A stretch of 64,000 nucleotides of DNA from Janibacter endophyticus (GCF_016888335.1 NZ_JAFEJG010000004.1:930001-994000); one strand, 5' to 3'; positions 18,080 through 27,125 are shown, counted from the first letter of the stretch. Notes: generated by a model from the letters alone, not told the origin. Made by a program: numbers and translations.

Positions 18080-18092
18080 ATGGTTGGACCAT
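18080..18092 (+). promoter_or_regulatory. Predicted GntR/FadR-type operator D
   Basis: ATGGTTGGACCAT, with five-base arms that are perfectly complementary. Located 53 bases before the second AliA-like ligase at 18146. Confidence 0.65.
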
Positions 18093-18145
18093 TAGACCGA
18101 GGCTCGGTCTCGAACCAACTGGCAATGGCGCCGAGGAGCGACGTT

Positions 18146-19798
18146 ATGACTCTCACCGTGACCGATCGATACACCCCCGAGCAGGTGGCCGCGTACAAGG
18201 CCAAAGGGCTGTGGGAGGACTCAACCCTTTTCGATGTCATCAGCGAGCAGGCGCGAGAGCGGCCGGACAAGGCCTTCATGTTCGACAGCACGACGTCGGT
18301 GACCTATGCGGAGCTCCGTGATCGGGCGCTGCGTATCGCCGCGGGGTTGCGGAGAGCCGGCGTCCATGCAGGAGAGCGCATAGCCGTCCAGCTGCCCAAC
18401 ATCACCGAGTTCGTCGTCGCCGCAGCGGCGATCAACCGTGCTGGAGCGGTGCTGGTCCCGATCATGCCGATCTACCGGGGAAGCGAGGTGAAGCATTTCC
18501 TGGCGCACTCGGGTGCGACACGGGTGATCACGATGGCCGACTTTGGCGGCTTCGCTTATGTGGACATGTTCCGTCAGATGCAGTCCGAGCTGCCTCAGCT
18601 CAAGACGATCTGGGCCGTGCGGGGCGGCGTCGAGGGTGCGGAGCCGTTCGAGGCGCTGGAGGTCAACGGCGAGCCTGACGCCCTCGCCGTCGAGGTCGGC
18701 GACGACCGCCACCCGGACGAGCCTTTCCTTATCGTCTATACCTCCGGCACCACCTCGAAGCCCAAGGGATGCGTGCACACCTTCAACACGGCCCGGACCG
18801 CGGCGAAGGAGCTGACAGTCGGGCTGAGGTACTCCTCGGAGGACGTTCAGTTCGGACCGTCCCCGATCTCGCACAGCACGGGCATGGCCACCTCGATCTT
18901 GCTACCGCTCATCAACGGCGCGTCGTCGCTGTTCATCGAGAAGTGGGACCCTGTGGCGGGGATGGATGCGCTGATTGAGCACAAGGTGACCTGTGCGGTG
19001 ACCGCCACCCCGTTCCTGCAGATGCTCCTGGGCGTCTACGACCCCGACCGTCACGATGTGTCGCACTTCCGTGCCTGGGTGTGCGCCGGTTCCCCGATCC
19101 CGGGGAGTGTCGTGGAGAAGGCGCGGAAGATGTTCACGGGCGGGACTGTTCTTAGCCTGCTCGGTCGCTCAGAGAACTACGTCACGACGATGTGCTCCGT
19201 TGACGATGACCCCCAGCGAGCCGTGACGTCCGACGGTCGGGCGCTGCCCGACGCCGACGTGCAGATCACGGACCCTCTGGGCAACGAGGTGCCGCGCGGC
19301 GAGGAGGGCGACATCGCCTACAAGGGGGCGAGCCACATGCTCGGCTACTACAACGACCCCGATGCCACGGCAGCCATGTTCACGCCGAGCGGGTACTCCC
19401 AGTCGGGCGACCTCGGCGTCATGGACAAGGATGGCTTCGTCCGTGTCACGGGACGCAGCAAGGACATCATCATCCGTGGTGGTATGAACATCTCCGCACG
19501 CGAGGTCGAGGACCACGTGGGAGCACGGGACGACATCGCACAGGTCGCGGCCGTAGCGATGCCAGACGAGCGGCTCGGCGAGAAGGTGTGTCTATATGTC
19601 GTGCCTGTCGATGTGTCCAGTGCACCGACGCTCGAAGTGATCAACGAGGACCTGCGATTCCGTGGGGTTGCCACCCAGAAGCTGCCTGAGCGGCTCGAGG
19701 TCGTCGAGGCGCTCCCGATGACGGCCACAGGCAAGATTCAGAAGCACCTGCTTCGGGCCGAGATCGCCGAGAAGGTCAAGGCCGACTCAGCCAGCTGA
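18146..19798 (+). CDS. Acyl-CoA synthetase, cyclohexanecarboxylate-CoA ligase (AliA)-like, second copy
   Basis: A 550-residue paralogue of the preceding ligase, sharing DRYTPEQVAAYKAKGLW, YTSGTTSKPKGCVHTFNT, GRSKDIIIRGGMNISA and the terminal TGKIQKHLLRAEIAEKVK. The start at 18146 is preferred over upstream in-frame codons because GAGGAG is eight bases away and the operator would otherwise fall in coding sequence. Its 3' end overlaps the convergent MaoC gene by 12 bases. Two separately promoted ligases suggest two related substrates, or an acid and a later intermediate. Confidence 0.8.
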   Translation: MTLTVTDRYTPEQVAAYKAKGLWEDSTLFDVISEQARERPDKAFMFDSTTSVTYAELRDRALRIAAGLRRAGVHAGERIAVQLPNITEFVVAAAAINRAGAVLVPIMPIYRGSEVKHFLAHSGATRVITMADFGGFAYVDMFRQMQSELPQLKTIWAVRGGVEGAEPFEALEVNGEPDALAVEVGDDRHPDEPFLIVYTSGTTSKPKGCVHTFNTARTAAKELTVGLRYSSEDVQFGPSPISHSTGMATSILLPLINGASSLFIEKWDPVAGMDALIEHKVTCAVTATPFLQMLLGVYDPDRHDVSHFRAWVCAGSPIPGSVVEKARKMFTGGTVLSLLGRSENYVTTMCSVDDDPQRAVTSDGRALPDADVQITDPLGNEVPRGEEGDIAYKGASHMLGYYNDPDATAAMFTPSGYSQSGDLGVMDKDGFVRVTGRSKDIIIRGGMNISAREVEDHVGARDDIAQVAAVAMPDERLGEKVCLYVVPVDVSSAPTLEVINEDLRFRGVATQKLPERLEVVEALPMTATGKIQKHLLRAEIAEKVKADSAS

Positions 19799-20179
19799 CG
19801 CTCGTGCGGTCCCCGACACCGCTACGGCGCCATCGTCGCGAGTGGCGGCGACACTCAAAGTCGCGACGCCGTCGGTGACCTCGGTGACCTCAGCGGTGAG
19901 GGAAAGGGTGGTGCCGATCGGGACCGGGGCGCGGAAGCGTGCCTCGAAGTAAGACAGCCTGGTGATACCAACCCAGTCGGCGACTGCGCCGGAGAGCACC
20001 GCGGCGGAGAACTGGCCATGGGCGATGGGTGTCTCGAAACCCGCCGAAGCCGCCGCCGCCGGGTCGTGGTGCAAGGGATTGAAGTCGCCTCCGGCGCCAG
20101 CAAACCGGACGATGTCCGTCTGGGTGATCGGGCCGAACTCGCGCTCCGGCATCTGCGCGCCTGAGGTCAGGATGGTCAT
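19787..20179 (-). CDS. MaoC-family dehydratase subunit (HadB-like)
   Basis: A 130-residue hot-dog protein with the hydratase-2 signature GGDFNPLHHDPAAAASAGF followed by PIAHGQFSA, so the catalytic Asp and His are intact. It overlaps the upstream partner gene by four bases. A catalytic MaoC subunit next to a longer non-catalytic one is the arrangement of mycobacterial HadAB and steroid ChsH heterodimers. It probably hydrates or dehydrates a bulky enoyl-CoA. Confidence 0.8.
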   Translation of the reverse strand: MTILTSGAQMPEREFGPITQTDIVRFAGAGGDFNPLHHDPAAAASAGFETPIAHGQFSAAVLSGAVADWVGITRLSYFEARFRAPVPIGTTLSLTAEVTEVTDGVATLSVAATRDDGAVAVSGTARASAG

Positions 20180-20646
20180 GTAGTGCCTCGCTCGATGATG
20201 GTTTCCCGCTGCCTGACGGCGAGATCGCCTGACGCGTCGCGCCAGTCTGTCTCCATGGTGATGACGCGCATGGGGCCGGTCCGCCCATCACGCCGCTCGT
20301 CCCTGACGACGACGCGCCGGCCATTCACGCGGTCCCCAGCCACGAGCGGCCTCACGTACTCCCAGGACACAGATCCGACAATCACGCGCTGCATGTCGAG
20401 ACCAAGTGCTTCCACCCACGCACGGGGGTCGCGACAGTGGCCTGCAACAACGACGTGCGTGGGTGTGGCGGCGACGCCCTGCAGGCCGGCAGCAGCGGCG
20501 GCTTCGGGGTGGGAATGCACCGGATCCGACACCCTGGTTGCTCGTACGAACTCGCCGATCTTTCCTGCTTCGACGTCGATAGCCACGGTGTCGACGACTC
20601 GACCGACGATTGCGTTCGGCGATGACGAGGTCGAGGACTGCGTCAT
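20176..20646 (-). CDS. FAS1-like dehydratase subunit (HadA-like)
   Basis: A 156-residue hot-dog protein of the MaoC N-terminal (FAS1-like dehydratase) type. It has ATRVSDPVHSHPEAAAA but lacks the Asp-His pair of its neighbour, so it likely shapes the acyl-binding pocket of a heterodimer. It is the first gene of a two-gene minus-strand operon and is divergent from the dehydrogenase at 20707, with operator E between them. Confidence 0.75.
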   Translation of the reverse strand: MTQSSTSSSPNAIVGRVVDTVAIDVEAGKIGEFVRATRVSDPVHSHPEAAAAAGLQGVAATPTHVVVAGHCRDPRAWVEALGLDMQRVIVGSVSWEYVRPLVAGDRVNGRRVVVRDERRDGRTGPMRVITMETDWRDASGDLAVRQRETIIERGTT

Positions 20647-20658
20647 GGGACCTCCTAT

Positions 20659-20671
20659 TTGGTCTGACCTA
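20659..20671 (+). promoter_or_regulatory. Predicted GntR/FadR-type operator E (divergent promoter)
   Basis: TTGGTCTGACCTA in the 60-bp gap between the minus-strand dehydratase pair and the plus-strand dehydrogenase. TATAGT (20670-20675) overlaps its right edge as a -10 candidate for the plus strand. Confidence 0.7.
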
Positions 20672-20706
20672 TAGTATCATTCAGGCACTCTCGAAAGGAG
20701 GTCCTC

Positions 20707-21882
20707 GTGGACCTGCGTGACGACCCGGAGCAGTCCGAGTTCCGTCAGGAGTTGCGTTCCTGGCTCGAGCAGACGCTGCCGACCCTGCCCGGCCCCGAGC
20801 CGGTGGGGCTAGTGGAGAAGAAGCCTTACTGGCAGCAGTGGCAGCGTGAGCTGCACGACGCCGGTTATGCGGGGCTCACCTGGTCTCGAGAGTACGGCGG
20901 GCAAGGGGCGGACGAAGGCCTGCGCGCCATCCTGACCGAGGAGCTGGACGCCGCCGGAGCCCCTGAGAGGCTCAACACCATCGGCGAGGACTTCGCTGGC
21001 CCCACGATCGCGGCCTTCGGGACCGACGAGCAGAAGTCGCGGTTCCTGCGGCCGATCCTCACCGGGGAAGAGATCTGGTGCCAACTGTTCTCGGAGCCTG
21101 ATGCAGGGTCGGACCTGGCCTCACTGCGCACCCGGGCTACCAAGGTCGAAGGCGGGTTCAGGGTCACGGGCCAGAAGATCTGGACGTCGCGGGCCCACAT
21201 TGCCGATCATGCGATCCTGCTCGCCAGGACCGGGGGTGGGCCAAGGCACAAGGGCATCACCTACTTCCTCGTCCCGATGACGGCCGAGGGCCTCACCGTG
21301 CGTCCGCTCGCCCATATGCTCGGAGAGGCCGAGTTCAACGAGGTCTTCCTGGACGATGTCTTCATCCCTGACGGCATGGTCGTCGGGGACGTGGATGGTG
21401 GCTGGGGAGTCGCCATGGGGACTCTTGCCTTCGAACGCGTCGCCATCGCCACAGGCCGCGTGAATACGAAGCGGGCCGTTGACGAGATCGTGGCCGAGGT
21501 CAGGGAGGCGACAGGGCTTGACGGGCAGCCGCTCGGTGGCCAGGCGGTGGTTCGGCAGACAGTGGCCGACCTCTATGGCCGCGCTCTCATCCACCAGCTC
21601 ATCGGTCAGCGTGTGGTCACCCTCGCCTCGAGCGACGGGCCCCCCGGGCCGGTGACATCGATCGGCAAGCTGTACTTCTGCCCGCTCGTCGAGGACCTGT
21701 CCGACTATGCGCTCTCGCTGCAGGAGCTGGGCGGACAGCTCGCACTCGACGACCCAGACCGCGAGGGCTCCAAGTGGCTCCGGCTCGCCTACCAGGCTCG
21801 CGGGACCGCCATCGCCGGCGGATCGACCTTCATCCAGCGCAACATCGTCGCCGAACGAATCCTCGGCATGCCCAGGAGTTGA
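20707..21882 (+). CDS. Acyl-CoA dehydrogenase (FadE type)
   Basis: A 391-residue flavoprotein dehydrogenase with LFSEPDAGSDLASLRT and VTGQKIWTSRAHIADH flavin-contact motifs. The C-terminal segment reads AGGSTFIQRNIVAERILG, where many relatives have AGGTSEIQRN, so the usual glutamate there is replaced by phenylalanine. It may use another base or pair with a second subunit. The GTG start is preceded by AAAGGAGG. It is two bases from the acetyl-CoA-synthetase-like gene, so the two form an operon. Confidence 0.8.
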   Translation: MDLRDDPEQSEFRQELRSWLEQTLPTLPGPEPVGLVEKKPYWQQWQRELHDAGYAGLTWSREYGGQGADEGLRAILTEELDAAGAPERLNTIGEDFAGPTIAAFGTDEQKSRFLRPILTGEEIWCQLFSEPDAGSDLASLRTRATKVEGGFRVTGQKIWTSRAHIADHAILLARTGGGPRHKGITYFLVPMTAEGLTVRPLAHMLGEAEFNEVFLDDVFIPDGMVVGDVDGGWGVAMGTLAFERVAIATGRVNTKRAVDEIVAEVREATGLDGQPLGGQAVVRQTVADLYGRALIHQLIGQRVVTLASSDGPPGPVTSIGKLYFCPLVEDLSDYALSLQELGGQLALDDPDREGSKWLRLAYQARGTAIAGGSTFIQRNIVAERILGMPRS

Positions 21883-21884
21883 TC

Positions 21885-23879
21885 ATGAACCACCCCCCGA
21901 GCCCGACCACCGGGATCGATGCGTCGGAAGAGCCCGTCTACACCTGGCGTCCGACGCCCGAACAGGTGGAGCGCGCCAACGTTACCCGGCTGGCCTCGAC
22001 ACACGGCATCGACGGCATCGAGGCCCTGCGCAAGGCCTCGGTCCACGACGTGGGCTGGTACTGGGATGCCGTGGTCCGAGATCTCGACCTGCGCTTCCGC
22101 GCGCCGTACTCCGAGGTCCTCGACGTCGGCCGAGGTATCTCGCACCCGGACTGGTTCATCGGAGGATCGCTCAACATCGTCGACTCGTGCCTGACGCGGT
22201 GGACGGCCGAAGCCGCCAGCGCCGGTCGCGCCGCGATCGTTCACGAGACGGAGGACGGCAGGGTCACCTCGATGACGTACGCCGAGCTCGAGGAGCAGGT
22301 GACCCGAGCCGCTGCCGGGCTCCGCAGGCTGGGTGTGCGCCGCGGTGATGCGGTTGCCCTCTTCCTGCCGATGATCCCGGAGGCCGCAGTTACGGTATAT
22401 GCCGTGGCCCGGCTGGGTGCCGTGATCGTGCCGCTCTTCTCCGGGTTCGCCCCGACTGCGATCGCCAGCAGACTCCAGGACGCGGACGTCAAGGTGGTCG
22501 TGACGGCTGACGGGACCGTTCGTCGTCGACGGACCCTCGGACTGCTCCCGCTGCTTGCCGAGGCGCTGGTCGATTGCCCCACCGTCACCTCGGTCGTGGT
22601 CGTCGACAACGTTGAGGCTGCGTCGGAAGAGTCGGTCAGGCAGCACGGGACCTCCGTCGTCTCGTGGGTAGATCTCATCGACTCCGACCCGGCCGAGGGG
22701 GGCGAGGTCGCGGAGATGGGTGCTGATGACGTGCTGCTCCTCGCCTACACATCAGGGACGACGGGTCGGCCCAAGGGCGCGGTCCACACGCACGCCGGGT
22801 TCCTGGTGAAAACCGCGAGCGAGGTCGCGTACTCCTTCGACGTCAGCGCCGGTGACGTCTTCTGCTGGGTGACCGACATGGGCTGGATCATGGGGCCGCT
22901 CTCGATCATCGGAACTCACGCCAACGGGGCGACCCTGCTGCTCTACGAGGGCAGTCCAGATGTCCCTGATCTGGGACGGCTGTGGCAGCTCGTCCAGCGC
23001 CACCGGGTGACGATGCTCGGGGTGTCGCCCACGCTCATCCGCACGTTGCGCCTCACGGAGGCGGTAGCCGAAATCCCCGATCTGTCGTCGGTACGTACCC
23101 TCGGGTCGACCGGTGAGCCGTGGGACCCAGACTCGTACGAGTGGCTCGCCCGAGACCTCTTCGGGGGGCGGGTGCCCGTCATCAACTTCTCGGGCGGGAC
23201 CGAGGTCGGTGGATCGTTTCTAGCCCCCTATCCGGTCGAGGAGATCCGTTCCTGCTCCCTGGGCGGACCCTCACTGGGGATGGATGTCGACGTGGTCGAC
23301 GACTCCGGCGCATCGATCCGCGGCGAGGTTGGCGAGCTTGTCTGCCGCCAGCCGTGGCCGGCCATGACTCGGGGAGTGTGGAAGGACGAGGAGCGCTACC
23401 AAGAGGCGTACTGGTCGACCTTCCCCGGCATGTGGCGGCATGGTGACTATGCCCTGGTCGAGGGCGGGCAGTGGTTTATCCGCGGCCGCTCAGACGACGT
23501 GATGAACGTTGCCGGCAAGCGCCTCGCGCCCGCGGAGATCGAGGCGGTTCTGGTGACTCACCCCGCAGTCTCGGAGGCTGCCGCGGTCGGGGTTCCGGAT
23601 GAGACGAAGGGCGAGGCCGTCTGGGCGTTCTGGGTACCTCGACCAGATGCAGAGGCCGACGTCTCCGAGGAGCTGCGTGAGATGGTCGCACGCGAGGTGG
23701 GCAAGCCCTTCGCCCCGAGCCTGGTCCGCCGCGTGGAGCGGCTGCCCAAGACTCGCTCGCAGAAAATCATGCGGCGGGCGGTGCGGGCTGCTGCCCTCGG
23801 GATCGACCCCGGTGACCTCGCAGGTGCCGAGAACCCTGAGGCGATCGACGAGATCCGAGCAGCAGTCGCCGACGACTGA
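21885..23879 (+). CDS. Acetyl-CoA synthetase-like acyl-CoA ligase
   Basis: A 664-residue ANL ligase with the long N-terminal cap of acetyl- and propionyl-CoA synthetases (HPDWFIGGSLNIVDSCL), A3 motif YTSGTTGRPKGAVHTHAG, hinge GRSDDVMNVAGKRLAP and C-terminal TRSQKIMRRAVRAAA. The lysine of the last motif is kept, but the surrounding sequence differs from AcsA. It probably activates a short or branched acid released late in the pathway. It directly follows the FadE gene. Confidence 0.8.
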   Translation: MNHPPSPTTGIDASEEPVYTWRPTPEQVERANVTRLASTHGIDGIEALRKASVHDVGWYWDAVVRDLDLRFRAPYSEVLDVGRGISHPDWFIGGSLNIVDSCLTRWTAEAASAGRAAIVHETEDGRVTSMTYAELEEQVTRAAAGLRRLGVRRGDAVALFLPMIPEAAVTVYAVARLGAVIVPLFSGFAPTAIASRLQDADVKVVVTADGTVRRRRTLGLLPLLAEALVDCPTVTSVVVVDNVEAASEESVRQHGTSVVSWVDLIDSDPAEGGEVAEMGADDVLLLAYTSGTTGRPKGAVHTHAGFLVKTASEVAYSFDVSAGDVFCWVTDMGWIMGPLSIIGTHANGATLLLYEGSPDVPDLGRLWQLVQRHRVTMLGVSPTLIRTLRLTEAVAEIPDLSSVRTLGSTGEPWDPDSYEWLARDLFGGRVPVINFSGGTEVGGSFLAPYPVEEIRSCSLGGPSLGMDVDVVDDSGASIRGEVGELVCRQPWPAMTRGVWKDEERYQEAYWSTFPGMWRHGDYALVEGGQWFIRGRSDDVMNVAGKRLAPAEIEAVLVTHPAVSEAAAVGVPDETKGEAVWAFWVPRPDAEADVSEELREMVAREVGKPFAPSLVRRVERLPKTRSQKIMRRAVRAAALGIDPGDLAGAENPEAIDEIRAAVADD

Positions 23880-23905
23880 GACCGCCGGCGACGCCGCCAG
23901 TCGGG

Positions 23906-24673
23906 TCAGCTCTCGATCTCGACCTGCTCGCGGTGCTCGTGCTCGCGGACGTCCACCGCGTAGTCATGCACGTGTCGAGCCATGCGACGCTCCGCCGCTG
24001 CCTCGTCCTGGTCGCGGATTGCTCGGATGATCGAGGTATGTGCCCTCACCGTCAGCGCCATGACCTCGTCGTTGATGAAGTCCTCGTTCTCGGTAGCCGA
24101 GTAGATCGCAGGTGCGAGCGCCTTGAGCAAGCCGGACAGCAGCTCGTTGTGGCTCGCGTGCGCGATGGCAACGTGCCACTCCACGTTCGCCGCGAGGAAG
24201 GCAGCAAGGTCGGTGGCGGAGGCGATCTCCTCGTTGAGGGCCTGCAGCGTCGTGAGGTCGTCATCGGTCCGGTTGCGGGCGGCAAGCCGTGCAGTGAAGG
24301 GCTCGAGCCCTTCCCGGGTCTCGAGGAGGTTGTCGATCCGGATCTGGCGACCGCGGATGAGAAGCCCGACGCTGGCCGCCATGGAGTTCTCGTCCGGATG
24401 CTGCACGAAAGCACCGCCGGATCGTCCGGCTTTTATGCGGACCAGTCCCTGGACCTCGAGGATCCGGAGGGCTTCGCGGACCGTTGTGCGGCTCATGCTG
24501 GTCTGGACGACGAGCTCGCGCTCTGGCGGGAGGGCGGTCCCCTCGGGGAACTCACCCGACAGGATCTTCTCGCGCAGGTCGTCCGCGAGGACGTCCGACG
24601 CCTTGGGCACCGCCATCGGGGAGAGCTGGATCGTTGAGCGCCGTGGGGGCTCAGTGATCGACTTCTTCGGCAT
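23906..24673 (-). CDS. GntR-family (FadR/FCD subfamily) transcriptional regulator; candidate master repressor of the region
   Basis: A 255-residue regulator. Residues about 22-95 form the winged helix (LPPERELVVQTSMSRTTV, REALRILEVQGLVRIKAGRS). Residues about 105-240 form the all-helical FCD effector domain, with metal-binding-type histidines in EWHVAIAHASHN, RAHTSIIRAI and MARHVHDYA. FadR-subfamily proteins recognise TNGTNNNACNA palindromes, exactly the pattern repeated through this region, including one copy 16 bases before this gene. Autorepression and release by an acyl-CoA intermediate are inferred. Confidence 0.85.
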   Translation of the reverse strand: MPKKSITEPPRRSTIQLSPMAVPKASDVLADDLREKILSGEFPEGTALPPERELVVQTSMSRTTVREALRILEVQGLVRIKAGRSGGAFVQHPDENSMAASVGLLIRGRQIRIDNLLETREGLEPFTARLAARNRTDDDLTTLQALNEEIASATDLAAFLAANVEWHVAIAHASHNELLSGLLKALAPAIYSATENEDFINDEVMALTVRAHTSIIRAIRDQDEAAAERRMARHVHDYAVDVREHEHREQVEIES

Positions 24674-24688
24674 GGTGTGCGCCCTCTT

Positions 24689-24701
24689 TTGGTCTGACCT
24701 A
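24689..24701. promoter_or_regulatory. Predicted GntR/FadR-type operator F (regulator autoregulation, divergent)
   Basis: TTGGTCTGACCTA, identical to operator E. It lies between the GntR gene (minus) and the dehydrogenase at 24754 (plus); TAATGT (24700-24705) follows as a -10 candidate on the plus strand. Confidence 0.7.
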
Positions 24702-24753
24702 ATGTATCTTTCGAAGGAAGTGTAACTGCTGACCGAAAGGGCAGGGCGAGGAC

Positions 24754-25839
24754 ATGCGCTGGGAGCTCACCGAAGAACAAGGCGAGATTCGTGACGAGTT
24801 CGTCGGCTGGCTTCGGCACGTTGCCGGGGCGGAGGACATCCGACGATGGGACGACGAAGGTCCTGCTGAGTTCGCGGCGGCCTTCGTCGAGGCCGGGTGG
24901 TCCGCGCTCGGTGTCCCCGAGGGCGAGGGCGGCGCCGGCGGGGGGTTGCTGGAGCTTGCCCTCTTGTCCGAGGCAATGGGTGCCTTCGGTGTGCCGAGCT
25001 CGACCTGGTTGGCGGGTGCGGTCGCTCAGCCGGCGATCGCGGGTCGAGGAGCGCTCCTCGCCGGCATGGCCGAAGGGGCTCAGGTTGCCGTTGCCGTACC
25101 AGCCGGGTCCGCGCCAGACCAGGTCCTGAGGGGGCGGGAGCGGCTTCCGTCCATGGAGGGCGGCGTGCTTGACGGGGGTGTGTCGCTCGTCCTGGGTGTC
25201 ACTCACGAGTCTAGGCTCGTGGTCCCGGCCGTGCAGGGCGACGCCGTTCTCCTTGCCTTGGTCGAGCCTGGTGCCTCTGGCCTCGAGCTCCGGGACCGGG
25301 CACTCCTCGACCGGACCCGACGGGCGGCGGACGTCAGCTTTGGCTCGACGCCTGCGGAGGCGCTCGACGTCGACGCTCCGGCAGTGCTGCAGCAGTGCGC
25401 CCTCCGTGCTGGTGTCCTCGTGGCCGCGGATGCGCTTGGTGTCAGCCAGAGGATGCTCGACCTCGCCGTCGAGTACAGCGGTCAGCGTGAGCAGTTCGGT
25501 CAGCCCATCGGAGCCTTCCAGGCGATGAAGCATGCTGCGGCCACGATCCTCGTCGGGGTCGAGGCGGCGCGCTCTGTGGTCTTCCCCGCGGCGGCGGCCG
25601 TAGACCAGGGGAACGACATGGCGCTGGCTTGGGCCAGTGCTGCGAAGGCGCAGATCGGCGCCTCTGGCATCGCTGCCGCTGACTCGGCGCTCACGATGCA
25701 TGGCGCCATTGGCTACACCTGGGAGCACGATCTCCACCGGCACTACAAGCGTGCGAAGCTCGACGCGACGCTCTTCGGGACCGTGGAGGAGTGGAACGAG
25801 CGGATCGCCGAGATGCTCGATCTTGTGCCGTCGACGTGA
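24754..25839 (+). CDS. Acyl-CoA dehydrogenase-family protein, degenerate or partner subunit
   Basis: A 361-residue ACAD-fold protein. The C-terminal helical domain is recognisable (SGQREQFGQPIGAFQAMKH, MHGAIGYTWEHDLHRHYKR), but the end reads LFGTVEEWNERIAEML with no EGT/TNE-type catalytic motif, and the middle beta domain is shortened and lacks the usual SEPxxGSD motif. Actinobacterial FadE heterotetramers often combine such a subunit with an active one. The ACAD at 25959 follows, but with its own operator between, so partnership is a guess. Confidence 0.7.
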   Translation: MRWELTEEQGEIRDEFVGWLRHVAGAEDIRRWDDEGPAEFAAAFVEAGWSALGVPEGEGGAGGGLLELALLSEAMGAFGVPSSTWLAGAVAQPAIAGRGALLAGMAEGAQVAVAVPAGSAPDQVLRGRERLPSMEGGVLDGGVSLVLGVTHESRLVVPAVQGDAVLLALVEPGASGLELRDRALLDRTRRAADVSFGSTPAEALDVDAPAVLQQCALRAGVLVAADALGVSQRMLDLAVEYSGQREQFGQPIGAFQAMKHAAATILVGVEAARSVVFPAAAAVDQGNDMALAWASAAKAQIGASGIAAADSALTMHGAIGYTWEHDLHRHYKRAKLDATLFGTVEEWNERIAEMLDLVPST

Positions 25840-25894
25840 GGATGCCCGTGTCCTCGATCGCGGCGGCAGGCCTGCGTTGCGCGGGCCCGTGGAC

Positions 25895-25913
25895 ATATTG
25901 GTCCAACCAATAT
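25895..25913. promoter_or_regulatory. Predicted GntR/FadR-type operator G, longest palindrome
   Basis: ATATTGGT-CCA-ACCAATAT: eight-base arms perfectly complementary around a three-base spacer. It is the best copy in the window. TATAAG at 25911-25916 overlaps the right arm as a -10 candidate for the long operon that begins at 25959. Confidence 0.75.
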
Positions 25914-25958
25914 AAGGTTTGATGCGTTAACTCACCGATGTGCGAGCGAGGAGCCGTT

Positions 25959-27125
25959 GTGGACTTCGATCTGACCGAGGACCAGGAGGACATCCGCAAG
26001 GCTGTCCGGGATCTTGCCGGGTCCTTCCCAGAGACGTACTGGCAGGAGAAGGACGCGGCTCACGAGTTCCCCACGGAGTTCTACAACGCATTCGCCCAGG
26101 GCGGCTGGCTCGGCATCACCACCCCCGAGGAGTTCGGCGGTCATGGCATGGGGATCACGGAGGCATCGATCGTCCTCGAGGAGATCGCGGCATCCGGGGC
26201 GGGCATGAACGGCGCGAGCTCGATGCACCTGTCCATCTTTGGCATGCACCCCGTCATCAAGCACGGATCCGACGATCTGAAGGCGCGTACGCTGCCGCGC
26301 ATCGTCAACGGTGACCTGCACGTCTGCTTCGGGGTGACGGAGCCGGGCGCCGGGCTCGACACCACGCGCATCACCACTTTTGCCGAGCGCGATGGTGACG
26401 ACTACCTCGTGAACGGCCGGAAGGTGTGGATCTCCAAGGCGGTCGAGTCTGAGAAGGTCCTCCTGCTGACGCGCACGACCAAGTTCGACCAGGTCACCAA
26501 GAAGACCGACGGTCTGACGCTCTTCCTCACCGACCTCGACCCAGACCACGTCGACATCCGACCGATCCGCAAGATGGGACGGAACGCGGTCACGTCTAAC
26601 GAGCTCTTCATCGACAATCTCCGCGTGCCGGCCAAGGACCGCGTTGGCGAGGAGGGAAGCGGGTTCCGTTACATCCTCGACGGGCTTAACCCCGAACGGA
26701 TGCTCGTGGCCGCGGAGGCACTTGGCATCGGGCGAGCAGCCCTCCGGGCAGGTGTGAAGTACGGCCAGGACCGAGAGGTCTTCGGGCGCCCGATCGGGAT
26801 GAACCAGGGCATCCAGTTCCCCCTCGCAGACTCGCTTGCTCGTCTCGATGCTGCAGAGCTCGTGCTGCGTAAGGCGACGTGGCTGTACGACAACGGCATG
26901 CCCTGCGCGCGAGAGGCGAACACTGCCAAGTACCTGTGCGCTGACGCCGGCTTCGACGCCGCCGATCGAGCGCTCCAGACCCACGGCGGCATGGGCTACT
27001 CCGAGGAGTACAACGTCGCCAGGTACTTCCGCGAGGCGCGCCTGACCCGGATCGCGCCGCTGAGCCAAGAAATGATCCTCAACTACATCGGCGAGCACGT
27101 GCTCGGCATGCCCAGGAGCTACTGA
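25959..27125 (+). CDS. Acyl-CoA dehydrogenase
   Basis: A 388-residue dehydrogenase with VCFGVTEPGAGLDTTRI flavin motif, DREVFGRPIGMNQGIQ and THGGMGYSEEYNVARYFRE, ending RIAPLSQEMILNYIGEHVLG. The Gln-Glu-Met segment stands where other ACADs have NEI. The GTG start is set by GAGGAG five bases upstream. It opens an operon of eight genes, with short gaps or overlaps, running through SDR, thiolase, CoA-transferase, HMG-CoA lyase, BadH and a crotonase to a strong terminator at 32946. It is a candidate cyclohexanecarboxyl-CoA (AliB-type) dehydrogenase. Confidence 0.8.
   Translation: MDFDLTEDQEDIRKAVRDLAGSFPETYWQEKDAAHEFPTEFYNAFAQGGWLGITTPEEFGGHGMGITEASIVLEEIAASGAGMNGASSMHLSIFGMHPVIKHGSDDLKARTLPRIVNGDLHVCFGVTEPGAGLDTTRITTFAERDGDDYLVNGRKVWISKAVESEKVLLLTRTTKFDQVTKKTDGLTLFLTDLDPDHVDIRPIRKMGRNAVTSNELFIDNLRVPAKDRVGEEGSGFRYILDGLNPERMLVAAEALGIGRAALRAGVKYGQDREVFGRPIGMNQGIQFPLADSLARLDAAELVLRKATWLYDNGMPCAREANTAKYLCADAGFDAADRALQTHGGMGYSEEYNVARYFREARLTRIAPLSQEMILNYIGEHVLGMPRSY

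Noticed and set aside
24754-25839. Dehydrogenase-like gene as a pseudogene
   Set aside because: The frame is intact over 361 codons with normal codon use and an operator-linked promoter, so a partner-subunit role is more likely.
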